A stretch of 64,000 nucleotides of DNA, taken from assembly GCA_023415305.1 (NCBI GenBank), contig JAEZKZ010000099.1, positions 1 through 64,000 of the forward strand, written 5' to 3'. Made by a program: the position numbers and the translations under genes. This DNA comes from Bacillota bacterium (lineage in GTDB: Bacteria; Bacillota; Clostridia; Acetivibrionales; DSM-1351). The notes under the pieces were generated by a model. It had not been told where the DNA came from. It was given only the letters and a program-made list of their open reading frames with translations, and made no database searches. Of the stretch, positions 1 to 9,739 are shown one piece after another; position 1 is the stretch's first letter; every line of letters starts with the position of its first letter.

Positions 1-1
1 T

Positions 2-2074
2 ATAGATATAATACTTCTAACCAATGTCTCGATGGCAGCATTTCTCAAAAACGCCTCTGACTTTTTCTCTAGAAAGGTTAAAGCTGCAAACGAGACTAGA
101 AAAATAAAGAAAGCCGAGAAGATGAAGGAGAGAGAGGCTGCACTTGAAGATCAGTCCAATGATGAAGAGGAAGAAACAGCCTCGACCGGTAAGCGAAAGA
201 TTATCAACTTCAAAATAGAAAGAGAAAACCGGGCAAACAAAACTCCAAAGAAGCTGGGGAAAGACGACTCAGAAGCGGCAACGGCACTGAATACCGAAAC
301 AGCAGAAATGCCGGAACAGCCTGATGAGACTTTTACAGTGGGACTCACAGGTTTTAATGACGATGTTGCCGACGATTTAGTGGTCGCAGATATAAAAGGT
401 ATGGGTATCTCCCCTGAAAAACTTGATTATGCTGAACAGAGTATTGAATCGGTGGAAAATGATTTATCTGATTCCCTGTCTGCAAGTGTTGCTCAAAGCG
501 GAGACAGTGAAAATGGAAGATCTGACCCCGGTAATTCTAAGGATTCAAGTATGTCAGAAGATAGCGGTGACATAGTGATTCCTCAGGTAGAACCTGCAAA
601 ACCGCTTATATATAACTATCCTTCACTGGATCTGCTGGATGAAAGCAAGGATGATGCTACCAATGTAAAGGCATTGAAAAACAGTGCTTTGGAAGGAGCA
701 AAAAAACTTGAGGATACCTTGAAAAGTTTCGGTGTTGAGGCAAGAGTCATTAATATCAGCCGTGGTCCGGCTGTCACCAGGTATGAGATCCAGCCAAGTC
801 CAGGGGTAAAGGTTAGCAAGATTGTGAATTTGTCGGATGATATAGCGTTGAACCTGGCGGCAGCCGGGGTAAGAATCGAAGCACCGATTCCTGGAAAGGC
901 AGCAGTGGGTATAGAGGTTCCGAACAAGGAAATGTCAGCAGTATTGTTAAAGGACATTCTGGAATCAAAAGAGTTTACAAACCATCCCTCCAAGCTGGCC
1001 TTCTCGGTGGGTAAGGATATTTCCGGGGAAACAGTTGTTGCTGATATTGCTAAGATGCCTCACTTACTTGTTGCCGGTGCCACCGGTTCAGGTAAGAGTG
1101 TATGTATAAACAGTCTTATTATGAGTATTTTGTTCAAGGCTTCTCCCGATGAGGTTAAGCTATTGATGGTTGACCCCAAAGTAGTTGAATTGGGTATTTA
1201 TAATGGTATACCTCATTTACTTATACCGGTTGTAACAGACCCTAAAAAGGCGGCTGGCGCCTTAAATTGGGCTGTTCAGGAAATGGTAAACAGATACAAA
1301 CTCTTTGCCGACAAGGGTGTAAGAGATTTAAAGGGGTATAACGCCATGCTGAAAGCAAATGACGAACCTGGCATATTGCCTCAGGTAGTTATTATAGTGG
1401 ACGAGTTGGCAGACCTTATGATGGTTGCTCCTAACGACGTAGAGGATGCAATATGCCGTTTGGCTCAGATGGCCAGAGCAGCAGGAATGCATCTGGTTAT
1501 TGCCACCCAGAGACCATCAGTGGATGTCATAACCGGAGTAATAAAGGCAAATATACCTTCCAGAATATCATTTGCAGTCTCGTCCCAGGTGGATTCCAGA
1601 ACCATACTTGATATGAGTGGTGCTGAGAAGCTGCTTGGCAGAGGGGATATGCTGTTCTATCCGGTTGGAGAACCAAAGCCTCTACGCGTAAAAGGCTCCT
1701 TTGTTTCGGACAGCGAGGTTGAAAAGGTGGTTGAGTTCATAAAGACACAGGGTTACTCCAACTATGATGAAAACATTATAGAAAAGATAAATGACCACAG
1801 TACTGGAAATGAAGAAAGTGCCGGTGACAACGATGAATTGCTGAATCAGGCTATTGATATGGTGGTTGAAGCAGGTCAGGCTTCGGTCTCACTTGTGCAG
1901 AGAAAGTTTAAAGTGGGTTACTCCAGAGCTGCCAGAATAATTGATCAGATGGAGGCCAGAAACATAGTCGGACGGTTTGAGGGCAGCAAGCCCAGACAGG
2001 TACTGATAAGCAGACAGCAATGGATGGAAATGCAAATGAATGACAAGGACAGACAGAAAGCAAAACAGCAGTAA
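2..2074 (+). CDS. ftsK: DNA translocase FtsK/SpoIIIE, 5'-truncated by the window edge
   Basis: Membrane-anchored ATPase that pumps double-stranded DNA during septation or sporulation. The visible part has an acidic, low-complexity linker (about the first 190 residues after the Met at 32), then the alpha/beta motor with Walker A GATGSGKS and Walker B-type VVIIVDELADLM, and a C-terminal gamma winged helix (EAGQASVSLVQRKFKVGYSRA) that reads KOPS/SRS DNA signals. The reading frame stays open upstream of the Met at 32 to base 2, and no transmembrane segments are seen. The family normally begins with a four- to five-helix membrane domain, so the Met at 32 is probably internal and the real start lies before the window. 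Whether this copy is SpoIIIE or a vegetative FtsK cannot be decided. Confidence 0.93.
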   Translation: MDIILLTNVSMAAFLKNASDFFSRKVKAANETRKIKKAEKMKEREAALEDQSNDEEEETASTGKRKIINFKIERENRANKTPKKLGKDDSEAATALNTETAEMPEQPDETFTVGLTGFNDDVADDLVVADIKGMGISPEKLDYAEQSIESVENDLSDSLSASVAQSGDSENGRSDPGNSKDSSMSEDSGDIVIPQVEPAKPLIYNYPSLDLLDESKDDATNVKALKNSALEGAKKLEDTLKSFGVEARVINISRGPAVTRYEIQPSPGVKVSKIVNLSDDIALNLAAAGVRIEAPIPGKAAVGIEVPNKEMSAVLLKDILESKEFTNHPSKLAFSVGKDISGETVVADIAKMPHLLVAGATGSGKSVCINSLIMSILFKASPDEVKLLMVDPKVVELGIYNGIPHLLIPVVTDPKKAAGALNWAVQEMVNRYKLFADKGVRDLKGYNAMLKANDEPGILPQVVIIVDELADLMMVAPNDVEDAICRLAQMARAAGMHLVIATQRPSVDVITGVIKANIPSRISFAVSSQVDSRTILDMSGAEKLLGRGDMLFYPVGEPKPLRVKGSFVSDSEVEKVVEFIKTQGYSNYDENIIEKINDHSTGNEESAGDNDELLNQAIDMVVEAGQASVSLVQRKFKVGYSRAARIIDQMEARNIVGRFEGSKPRQVLISRQQWMEMQMNDKDRQKAKQQ

Positions 2075-2245
2075 ATTTATATGCATATTTCCCTGGATTA
2101 ATAATCAGCCAGTCTTTTTAATATAATCAAATAAAGTAGTAATTAGATTAATGCAAAAGATTCAGGCTTCAGGCACAGAATGAAAAGATGTAGGTTCGTT
2201 AAATACATTTTTGTAAGCCGGCCGGATATACGTGGGGGTGCAGGT

Positions 2246-4114
2246 ATGTTTCTGTTAACTACATTCAATATGGTTCTTCTGGTTTTATTGCTGGTGTACG
2301 TATTTTATAGACTTCTGAAGACCAAGAGTATTCTAACTCTTGTTTCCTTTACTCTTCAGCTCTCTGCTTTGACAATAGTATTACTGTCGCTGATAAACCA
2401 GGTCCATACCAGTAATACTATTGAATTGTTTTACCTTATTTGCGGTATAGTTTTCCCGTGTTTGTTCATTGCCTATGACTATAGAGTAATGATTAAAAAG
2501 ATTAAGGAGAACGGAAGTTTTGACGGGTTTATTACAATTGAAAGAAATAAAACCGTTATAAATGAAAATACCACAGAAGTAATTAGTATCATTTCGAATG
2601 AGGCCTTTGTAAACGATACCATTTCGGAGCTTGGTTTTATCAGGGAGGACTTGTTCAAGGGTATAAAAAGAAAGCTTATACAGGCTGAAAATTTTTATAA
2701 TAATGAGTGCTATGATGATGCCTATGAGGTTTATAACGGCTTGATAGGTCTGGTAGGCTCTTCATCAAACCTGTACTTTAACTTCGGAAATACAACCTTT
2801 AAAAAGGGGATGTACAGTGAAGCTCAAGGATATTACAGAAGGGTTCTGGAGTTAAATACACAACTTATGGAACAATTGAAAAAAGCTTCGGACAAAGCTT
2901 CAAACAAAGCTTCAGACAAAGCTTCAAACAAAGCTTCAAACAAAGCTTCAAACAAAGCTCTAGACAATACCCCTCACAGTGCCTCTTCAAATTCAGAAGC
3001 TATTAAAAATATTCAATTTAAGCAATACCTTGTCTATTACAATATCGGTGTAACCTATTTAAATATGGGGAAACTTGACTTTGCCCTGGACAACTTTGAG
3101 AAAGCTCTTGAAATCAATCCTGAATTCAATATTGCAAAAGAAGGAATTGGAAGAATATTTACTGAAAGAGGAAACAGGCTGGAAGCAGTTAAATATTATC
3201 AGCAAATTCTTGAAAAAGACAGTAATAACTATAACATATCGCTTTTACTGGGAAAACTCTACACTGAGCTTGAGAACAATGACCAGGCCGAGGAATGTTT
3301 CAGAAAGTGTATCAGGTTGATACCCGAAAAACCCGAAGGTTATGCAGAACTGGGCAGGCTTTTGATGAACCGCAAGAGTTATGAACAGGCTGTAAAGGTT
3401 TATAAGTCTTATATAGCAATAAATGAAGATGATTTTAACGGACATTACAATCTTGCTGGCTGTTATTTTAAACTGAAGGATTTGAAAAAGGCTGTTAATG
3501 AGTATCAACGAGCAGTTGAATTGAATCCCCAAAGCCACAGCTGTATGTTTAATCTGGCTCTTGTCTATGAAGAAATGGGAGAGATCTCAAAGGCTATAGA
3601 GCTGTATAAGGGGTCGATTTTGAATAAAATAGACTTTGTTGACGCATATAATAATCTGGGAATCCTTTTCTCCAAAACAGACAGTCCAATGGAAGCACTG
3701 GCTACCTATACCAACGGCATAAAAGCCTGCACCGACAACTATAAATTATACTATAACATGGGTATAGTGCTGTTTGAACTCCGAAGGTATGAGGACGCGG
3801 CTGATGTCTTCAAGCGTGCTATTGAGAAAAATCCTGATGATATCGAAATATACTACTACCTTGGCGCTTCGCTTACAGAGACCAAGAAGTATGAAGAGGC
3901 GTTAAAGGCTTACAGCAGAGCACTGAACCAAAATGTCAGCGAGGCGGAGATATACTATAATATAGCAGCAGTATATGCTTTGATGAATAAACAGGATATT
4001 GCTTTGGATAACTTGAAAAAGGCCATTAGCATTAATCCCGAAATCAAACAGCAGGTATACGTGAATAATGTTTTCGACCCGCTGCAGGGGAAGCTGCTTA
4101 GTGAGGTAAATTAG
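2246..4114 (+). CDS. Membrane-anchored TPR-repeat protein
   Basis: About 622 residues. Three hydrophobic segments near the N-terminus (FLLTTFNMVLLVLLLVYVFY, then two more within the first ~95 residues) anchor the protein. After a short linker comes an array of tetratricopeptide repeats with typical A-x-x-x-Y/F and N-P signatures (for example FEKALEINPEF, YQRAVELNPQS, FKRAIEKNPDD, LKKAISINPEI). TPR arrays bind protein partners; the partner here is unknown. ATG 2246 is preferred over ATG 2180 because GGGGGTG lies 6 bases before it and it starts right at the first membrane segment. A 12-bp minisatellite in the coding sequence interrupts the array with a KAS-rich spacer. A rho-independent terminator follows, so the gene ends its transcription unit. 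Confidence 0.85.
   Translation: MFLLTTFNMVLLVLLLVYVFYRLLKTKSILTLVSFTLQLSALTIVLLSLINQVHTSNTIELFYLICGIVFPCLFIAYDYRVMIKKIKENGSFDGFITIERNKTVINENTTEVISIISNEAFVNDTISELGFIREDLFKGIKRKLIQAENFYNNECYDDAYEVYNGLIGLVGSSSNLYFNFGNTTFKKGMYSEAQGYYRRVLELNTQLMEQLKKASDKASNKASDKASNKASNKASNKALDNTPHSASSNSEAIKNIQFKQYLVYYNIGVTYLNMGKLDFALDNFEKALEINPEFNIAKEGIGRIFTERGNRLEAVKYYQQILEKDSNNYNISLLLGKLYTELENNDQAEECFRKCIRLIPEKPEGYAELGRLLMNRKSYEQAVKVYKSYIAINEDDFNGHYNLAGCYFKLKDLKKAVNEYQRAVELNPQSHSCMFNLALVYEEMGEISKAIELYKGSILNKIDFVDAYNNLGILFSKTDSPMEALATYTNGIKACTDNYKLYYNMGIVLFELRRYEDAADVFKRAIEKNPDDIEIYYYLGASLTETKKYEEALKAYSRALNQNVSEAEIYYNIAAVYALMNKQDIALDNLKKAISINPEIKQQVYVNNVFDPLQGKLLSEVN
2882..2965 (+). repeat. 12-bp in-frame minisatellite (7 units)
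   Basis: Seven tandem copies of AAAGCTTCRRAC (the last unit is degenerate) encode the tetrapeptide series K-A-S-D/N. The unit is a multiple of three, so copy-number change would alter spacer length between TPR motifs without a frameshift. Confidence 0.9.
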
Positions 4115-4125
4115 TAGTTTTGGAG

Positions 4126-4152
4126 GGCTTGCTTACGCAAGCCTTGTTTTTT
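4126..4152 (+). terminator. Rho-independent terminator after the TPR gene
   Basis: GGCTTGC-TTAC-GCAAGCC stem-loop (7 bp perfect stem) followed by TTGTTTTTT. Confidence 0.9.
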
Positions 4153-4303
4153 GAGTGAAAAGTTAAGAGTGAAGATTTTTACAACTCAATATTTTGTTAC
4201 TACCTAGCATTTTGTGATAGAATAATACTGGCTTTGTTTGCCGAATATATAAGAACTATTAGTAAGAATCATGTAGTTTAAATTATTGTAAAGGACGATT
4301 TTA

Positions 4304-6505
4304 ATGGCTTTTTTACCTATAAGCTTTGAAGATATGAATGAACGCGGTTGGGGGCAGCTGGATTTTCTGTATATAAGCGGAGATGCATACGTAGACCATC
4401 CAAGCTTTGGACATGCGATAATTACAAGAGTTCTGGAAAGTGAGGGCTTTAAAGTCGGCATAATTGCTCAGCCTAACTGGAAGAACAATGATGACTTTAA
4501 GAGGTTAGGACGTCCTAAATATGGTGTCCTTATTTCTTCCGGTGTTATAGATTCAATGGTCAATCATTATACTGCAAGCAGGAAAAAAAGGTCAAACGAT
4601 CTTTATTCTCCCGGAGGGAAGGCAGGCTACAGGCCTGACCGTGCAGTAATAGTTTATGCAAATAAAATAAAGGAAATATTTAAGGATACACCTGTTATAA
4701 TTGGAGGAATAGAGGCCAGTCTCAGAAGATTTGCACATTATGACTATTGGGACGACAAGGTCAGAAGGTCTATACTACTCGATGCAAAAGCCGATATTTT
4801 ATCTTATGGAATGGGAGAAAAACCTATTGTTGAAATAGCAAAGCTGTTGAGAAAGGATGTTCCCATATCCAGTATAAAACAAACCCGTGGGTGTTGTTAT
4901 CTTGCCGCCTATGATGAGCTTCCTGAAGAAATTAGGAATGCCATAGCTTCCAAGGGCTCAAAGAAAGTAGCTGTATTGCCTTCCTTCGAAGAGGTGGCTG
5001 AAGACAAAAAGGCCTACGCCGAAGCTTTTAAAATTCAATATAATGAACAGGATGCCATAAGCGGAAGAATATTGGTTCAAAAGCACGGAGACAGATATCT
5101 GGTACAAAATCCTCCCTCACTGCCTATGACTGTTTCTGAACTGGACAAGGTTTATGCACTTCCCTATGAAAGAACCTACCACCCGGTTTATGAGAAATGG
5201 GGCGGGATTCCTGCAATTACTGAAGTAGAATTTAGTATAACAAGCCATAGAGGCTGCTATGGGGGATGTTCGTTCTGTGCTTTGAATTTTCATCAGGGAA
5301 GAGTGATACAGAAGCGCAGTCAGGCTTCAGTTATAAACGAGGCTAAGAAGATTATCTGGACTGATGGCTTTAAAGGCTATATACATGATGTAGGGGGACC
5401 GACCGCTAATTTCAGAAGCGTAGCCTGTGAAAAGCAGGTCAAGCACGGAGTGTGTAAGGACAGGCAGTGTCTGCATCCAAATCCATGTAAAAATCTGAAA
5501 GTGGATCATTCCGAATATCTGGATTTATTGAGGAAGCTCAGAGCCCTTCCGGAGGTCAAAAAGGTATTTATACGTTCGGGTATCAGGTATGATTATCTGA
5601 TGCTGGATAAAAATGATGAATTCTTTACTGAACTATGCGAACATCATGTCAGCGGACAATTAAAAGTTGCGCCTGAACATGTAGTAGATAGAGTACTTGA
5701 AAAGATGGGTAAACCTGACAGGAAGCTATATGATCGATTTGTAAAGAAATTCTATGATATTAACAGAAAAATAAATAAAGAGCAGTATCTTGTTCCTTAT
5801 CTGATTTCCAGCCATCCCGGAAGTGATTTGAATGCTGCAGTGGAGCTTGCTGAATATCTTAAGGAAAATGGAATAAATCCTGAACAGGTACAGGATTTTT
5901 ATCCGACGCCCGGAACATTGTCCACATGTATGTTTCATACCGGATATGACCCGAGGAATATGAAGAAGGTATATGTGCCTAAATTACCCCGGGAAAAAGC
6001 AATGCAGAGGGCTTTACTCCAGTATAGAAAAAAGGAAAACTACCATCTTGTTGTCGAGGCTTTGAAGGAGGCTCATAGAGAGGATTTAATAGGTTTTGGC
6101 CCAAACTGCCTTGTTAAGCCTCTGAAAGGTATGATACTGTCAGGCGGCAGCAGCGAGAAGAACGCAGACAGGAGACAAAAGAAAGCTGTAAAAAAATCCT
6201 TTGATAGCAGCCATAGGCAGACTGGCAGGAAACCGGCAACTGATAGACAAAAGCAGGAGGGTAAAAAGTCTGAAGGTTTCGGTAAAAAGAAGGCTTCAAA
6301 AGAAACTGCAAATAGCAGCAAAAAGCCAGGAGGAACCAGAAGTACCAGTCCTACAGGAAGTAAGCAAAAATCCGGAGTAAGCAACCCTGCCGGCAGTTTA
6401 CCGAGATTTGCTGAAAAGAAGCAGAAAGATCGTAAAAATAATGCCGGAAGAAAGAGAATAGATGGGAACAGGAAGAAGGCAGGAGGCAAAAAGCTGCATT
6501 ACTAA
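4304..6505 (+). CDS. ygiQ: YgiQ-family (UPF0313) radical SAM protein
   Basis: 733-residue iron-sulfur protein of the YgiQ family, whose substrate is not established. The N-terminal region has the family opening MAFLPISFEDMNERGW and a DAYVDHPSFG segment. The radical SAM motif HRGCYGGCSFC (CX3CX2C, about residue 320) binds the [4Fe-4S] cluster that splits SAM. A cysteine-rich stretch follows (KHGVCKDRQCLHPNPC). The last ~115 residues form an extended, Lys/Arg/Ser/Gly-rich, low-complexity tail typical of clostridial members and possibly nucleic-acid-binding. It is preceded by a weak promoter-like region and stands as a single gene before the folD promoter. Confidence 0.92.
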   Translation: MAFLPISFEDMNERGWGQLDFLYISGDAYVDHPSFGHAIITRVLESEGFKVGIIAQPNWKNNDDFKRLGRPKYGVLISSGVIDSMVNHYTASRKKRSNDLYSPGGKAGYRPDRAVIVYANKIKEIFKDTPVIIGGIEASLRRFAHYDYWDDKVRRSILLDAKADILSYGMGEKPIVEIAKLLRKDVPISSIKQTRGCCYLAAYDELPEEIRNAIASKGSKKVAVLPSFEEVAEDKKAYAEAFKIQYNEQDAISGRILVQKHGDRYLVQNPPSLPMTVSELDKVYALPYERTYHPVYEKWGGIPAITEVEFSITSHRGCYGGCSFCALNFHQGRVIQKRSQASVINEAKKIIWTDGFKGYIHDVGGPTANFRSVACEKQVKHGVCKDRQCLHPNPCKNLKVDHSEYLDLLRKLRALPEVKKVFIRSGIRYDYLMLDKNDEFFTELCEHHVSGQLKVAPEHVVDRVLEKMGKPDRKLYDRFVKKFYDINRKINKEQYLVPYLISSHPGSDLNAAVELAEYLKENGINPEQVQDFYPTPGTLSTCMFHTGYDPRNMKKVYVPKLPREKAMQRALLQYRKKENYHLVVEALKEAHREDLIGFGPNCLVKPLKGMILSGGSSEKNADRRQKKAVKKSFDSSHRQTGRKPATDRQKQEGKKSEGFGKKKASKETANSSKKPGGTRSTSPTGSKQKSGVSNPAGSLPRFAEKKQKDRKNNAGRKRIDGNRKKAGGKKLHY

Positions 6506-6510
6506 ATAAA

Positions 6511-6539
6511 TTGACAACGGTAATTCCTTAAAATAAAAT
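6511..6539 (+). promoter_or_regulatory. Sigma-A-type promoter for folD
   Basis: TTGACA (6511-6516), 17-bp spacer, TAAAAT (6534-6539), lying just after the YgiQ stop codon and about 85 bp before folD. Confidence 0.75.
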
Positions 6540-6624
6540 ATAAAAGGAATCAAAGGAAGAAGATTTTTCCACAGCGGATGAATTTTATTCCGGTTACAAT
6601 AAATGCAAATGAGAGGAATCATAT

Positions 6625-7482
6625 ATGTCAGCAAAAGTACTAAATGGAACAGAACTTGCAGCTAAAGTTAAAGCAGAACTTAAGGAGAAGGTTGAAGCCC
6701 TCAGGGTAAAAGGTATAAATACCGGTCTGGCAGTTATTATAGTAGGAGACGATCCAGCATCAAGAGTATATGTAAATCATAAGAAAAATGATTGTGCCGA
6801 GATAGGAATTAAGTCATTTGAATATGCTCTTCCGGCATCAACTTCAGAGGAAGATTTGTTGGAACTAATTGAAACGTTGAATAACGATAATAATGTCAAT
6901 GGAATACTTGTTCAGCTTCCAATTCCAAAGCACATTAATGAGGATAGGGTTATAGCCGCAATAAGTCCTCAGAAAGATGCAGATTGCTTCCATCCAGTAA
7001 ATGTTGGCAATTTGATGATCGGTAAGCCACAGTTCCTGCCATGTACGCCTGCCGGAGTTGTAGAGCTTTTGGAAGCTAATGATATTCAGATTGCAGGAAA
7101 GCATTGTGTCATAGTCGGAAGAAGTAATATCGTGGGTAAGCCACAAGCAATTCTTCTGCTTGCTAAAAATGCAACGGTTACAATTTGCCATTCAAAGACT
7201 GCCAATATTTCTGAAATATGCAGGAGTGCAGACATTTTGGTTGTGGCTATAGGAAAGGCGGAATTTGTTAAACCTGAATATGTCAAACCAGGCGCTGTAG
7301 TCATTGATGTTGGTGTGTCCCGCGGTGCAGATGGTAAGTTAGTGGGGGATGTTCAGTTCCCGACAGTTTCAGAAATCGCATCTGCAATAACAAAAGTTAC
7401 TGGTGGAGTAGGACCAATGACAAGAGCCATGCTTATGAAAAATACAGTTAAGGCCACCTTGTTGCAAAATAATTTACTTTAA
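6625..7482 (+). CDS. folD: Methylenetetrahydrofolate dehydrogenase / cyclohydrolase
   Basis: 285 residues, normal FolD length. It interconverts 5,10-methylene-, methenyl- and 10-formyl-tetrahydrofolate with NADP in the cytosol. Family signatures are visible: ASRVYVNHKKNDC with the catalytic Lys in the Y-x3-K pattern, VQLPIPKHI, the PQKDADCFHPVNVG folate-site segment, a Rossmann-type GRSNIVGKP loop, and the C-terminal TGGVGPMTRAML motif. ATG 6625 is preceded by GAGAGGA. It has its own sigma-A-type promoter and appears monocistronic. Confidence 0.97.
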   Translation: MSAKVLNGTELAAKVKAELKEKVEALRVKGINTGLAVIIVGDDPASRVYVNHKKNDCAEIGIKSFEYALPASTSEEDLLELIETLNNDNNVNGILVQLPIPKHINEDRVIAAISPQKDADCFHPVNVGNLMIGKPQFLPCTPAGVVELLEANDIQIAGKHCVIVGRSNIVGKPQAILLLAKNATVTICHSKTANISEICRSADILVVAIGKAEFVKPEYVKPGAVVIDVGVSRGADGKLVGDVQFPTVSEIASAITKVTGGVGPMTRAMLMKNTVKATLLQNNLL

Positions 7483-7586
7483 GCCGAGAACTTTATTATA
7501 TGTTTTTATTATTTCAGTCAGGAACATAATATTATAGGATAAATGTCACAAAAAAACGTGGCAATAACCTATGAATTTTTTAATTC

Positions 7587-7995
7587 TTGACATAAAAATT
7601 AAAAAAGATTAAAATTAACTTGATTATGACAATTAAGTTGGTTGTATTGTAGAAGGTTATTGTTATCAGAAAACACATTTGTCAGATTGTTGACTTTATG
7701 AATATATGCTTTATGTAGGCTAATTTATATATGCAGGTTTGTTTTTATATCTCATATCGATTTAAAGTACATTTATGTACTGATTATAGCCATAGGCATA
7801 AACTCTCAGTTTTTTGATTATGATCATACTGTTTGCAATACAGTAGGGGTTTTCTTTATTCCTTTCCAACTTTACCATCATAAAAGTCAATTTCATTTTA
7901 TACTTCGGACATCAAAGGCTAAATATTGACTATATTTCGAATATGAATTTTGAAAATTGAGCATTGAAAACTGAATAAGGAGGAGGTGTGTAACA
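7587..7995 (+). promoter_or_regulatory. rny promoter and ~375-nt untranslated leader
   Basis: A near-consensus promoter TTGACA (7587-7592), 17 bp, TAAAAT (7610-7615) lies 380 bp before the gene. No ORF is supported in the 514-bp gap between folD and rny. The leader holds a 7-bp hairpin AGTACAT-TT-ATGTACT and a short ACTGT...ACAGT stem followed by GGGGTTTTCTTT that could be a weak terminator. It ends in a perfect AGGAGGTG Shine-Dalgarno (7981-7988). Confidence 0.6.
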
Positions 7996-9570
7996 ATCGA
8001 ACTTACAAGCATTTTAATTGGTTTAATCGTTGGATTGATTATCGCAGCAATTGCTTCATTTATATCTTACAGAATCTCTTTTAACAAGGGCTTTGAGGCC
8101 AGGAAAAAACAAGCTGAAGCCGCTATCGGAAGTGCTGAACAGGAAGCACAGAGGATTGTCGGAGAAGCATTAAAGCAAGGCGAAGGTAAGAAGAGAGAAG
8201 CACTTCTTGAAGCTAAAGAGGAGATTCATAAAAGCAGAATTGAACTTGACAGAGACATCAAGGATAGACGTAATGAATTTCAGAGGCAGGAAAGAAGATT
8301 GGTTCAGAAGGAAGAAACCCTTGATAAAAAAGTGGAGGCCCTTGAACAAAAGGACGAAGCCTTAAACAAGAAGATCAAGGATATAGAGGTTTTACAGGAG
8401 CGTTCAGAAGAGCTTGTCAAAAAGCAGACTGAGGAACTTGAAAGAATCTCCGGGTTATCTGTTGAAGATGCTAAAGAGTACCTTCTCAGAAATATCGAAA
8501 ATGAAGTTAAGCATGAAGCTGCTGCGCTTATTAAGGAAATCGAAGCGAACGCAAAGCAGGAAGCAGACAGAAAGGCCAAGGACATCCTGGCAACTGCTAT
8601 TCAGAAGTGTGCTGCAGATCACGTATCTGAAGCAACAGTTTCTGTAGTACCTTTACCAAATGATGAGATGAAGGGAAGAATAATTGGTCGTGAGGGAAGA
8701 AATATCAGAACTCTCGAGACCTTAACAGGAATTGACCTGATTATAGATGATACACCGGAAGCGGTAATATTATCAGGATTTGACCCAATACGCAGAGAGG
8801 TCGCAAGATTGACGCTTGAAAAGCTTATACTTGACGGTAGAATTCATCCTGCAAGGATTGAAGAAATGGTTGAAAAAGCCAAGAAGGAAGTTGACAATAC
8901 TATCCGTCAAGAGGGCGACAACGCTGCATTTGAAACAGGAGTTCATGGATTGCATCCAGAGCTTATAAGATTACTTGGTAAACTGAAATTCAGGACTAGT
9001 TATGGACAAAACGTACTTAACCATTCAATAGAGGTATCACACTTGGCCGGTATTATGGCGGCTGAGCTTGGAGTAGATGTTCCTCTAGCAAAGAGAGCTG
9101 GTTTGCTTCATGACATTGGTAAGGCTATTGACCATGAGGTTGAAGGATCACATGTTACAATAGGTGCTGATGTAGCAAAGAAGTATAAGGAAGGTACAGA
9201 AGTTATAAATGCCATCCTTTCTCACCACGGTGATGTTGAAGCTACAAGCATAGTTTCGGTACTTGTACAGGCTGCAGATTCTATATCTGCTGCAAGACCT
9301 GGTGCAAGAAGAGAAACTCTTGAATCGTACATCAAACGTCTTGAAAAGCTTGAAGAAATAGCAAATTCCTTTGAAGGAGTTGAAAAGTGTTTCGCAATTC
9401 AAGCAGGTAGAGAAATCAGAATCATGGTAAAACCAGAAGTGGTAAATGATGCAGATATCGTACTCAAAGCCAGAGAAATAGTTAAGAAAATCGAAGATGA
9501 ACTTGAATATCCTGGACAGATTAAAGTCACTCTGCTCAGGGAGACAAGAGCTATTGAATATGCTAAGTAA
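7996..9570 (+). CDS. rny: Ribonuclease Y, apparent ATC start codon
   Basis: Membrane-bound endoribonuclease that starts bulk mRNA decay in Firmicutes. Order: N-terminal membrane helix (SILIGLIVGLIIAAIASF), long Lys/Glu-rich coiled coil (about residues 30-200), KH domain (GRIIGREGRNIRTLE), then an HD phosphohydrolase domain (LLHDIGKAIDHE). The family needs the membrane helix, but the first conventional in-frame start (TTG 8035) would cut it in half. The in-frame codon correctly spaced (7 nt) after the perfect AGGAGGTG is ATC at 7996, giving about 524 residues, the usual RNase Y size. No ATG, GTG or TTG is in frame near it. It is followed by a strong terminator and then ymdB, the usual neighbour. 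Confidence 0.9.
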   Translation: MELTSILIGLIVGLIIAAIASFISYRISFNKGFEARKKQAEAAIGSAEQEAQRIVGEALKQGEGKKREALLEAKEEIHKSRIELDRDIKDRRNEFQRQERRLVQKEETLDKKVEALEQKDEALNKKIKDIEVLQERSEELVKKQTEELERISGLSVEDAKEYLLRNIENEVKHEAAALIKEIEANAKQEADRKAKDILATAIQKCAADHVSEATVSVVPLPNDEMKGRIIGREGRNIRTLETLTGIDLIIDDTPEAVILSGFDPIRREVARLTLEKLILDGRIHPARIEEMVEKAKKEVDNTIRQEGDNAAFETGVHGLHPELIRLLGKLKFRTSYGQNVLNHSIEVSHLAGIMAAELGVDVPLAKRAGLLHDIGKAIDHEVEGSHVTIGADVAKKYKEGTEVINAILSHHGDVEATSIVSVLVQAADSISAARPGARRETLESYIKRLEKLEEIANSFEGVEKCFAIQAGREIRIMVKPEVVNDADIVLKAREIVKKIEDELEYPGQIKVTLLRETRAIEYAK

Positions 9571-9604
9571 TTACTAATCCAGCCATAGAGCTGGTCATAA
9601 ACAA

Positions 9605-9631
9605 AAAAAGCGTGGGAAACCACGCTTTTTT
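9605..9631 (+). terminator. Rho-independent terminator after rny
   Basis: AAAAAGCGTGG-GAAA-CCACGCTTTTTT, with a GNRA-type tetraloop. The A-tract on the left makes it potentially bidirectional. Confidence 0.93.
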
Positions 9632-9739
9632 GTTTGCCGAATAAAATTATATTTAGCCTAATTGGTGTTTTTGTATTATAATTGTTAATAGTATAAATAA
9701 TATAATGACCACATTTATAATAGTTTTGGAGGAAATGTC

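Noticed and set aside
32..34. ATG 32 as the ftsK start
   Set aside because: The frame is open to the window edge and the expected N-terminal membrane domain is absent, so the gene is truncated rather than starting there.
6073..6489. 138-residue minus-strand ORF
   Set aside because: Shadow of the Lys-rich tail of the YgiQ protein; hydrophobic low-complexity antisense with no ribosome site.
7616..7995. T-box or other known riboswitch in the rny leader
   Set aside because: No T-box sequence (AGGGTGGNACCGCG) and no convincing leader terminator were found.
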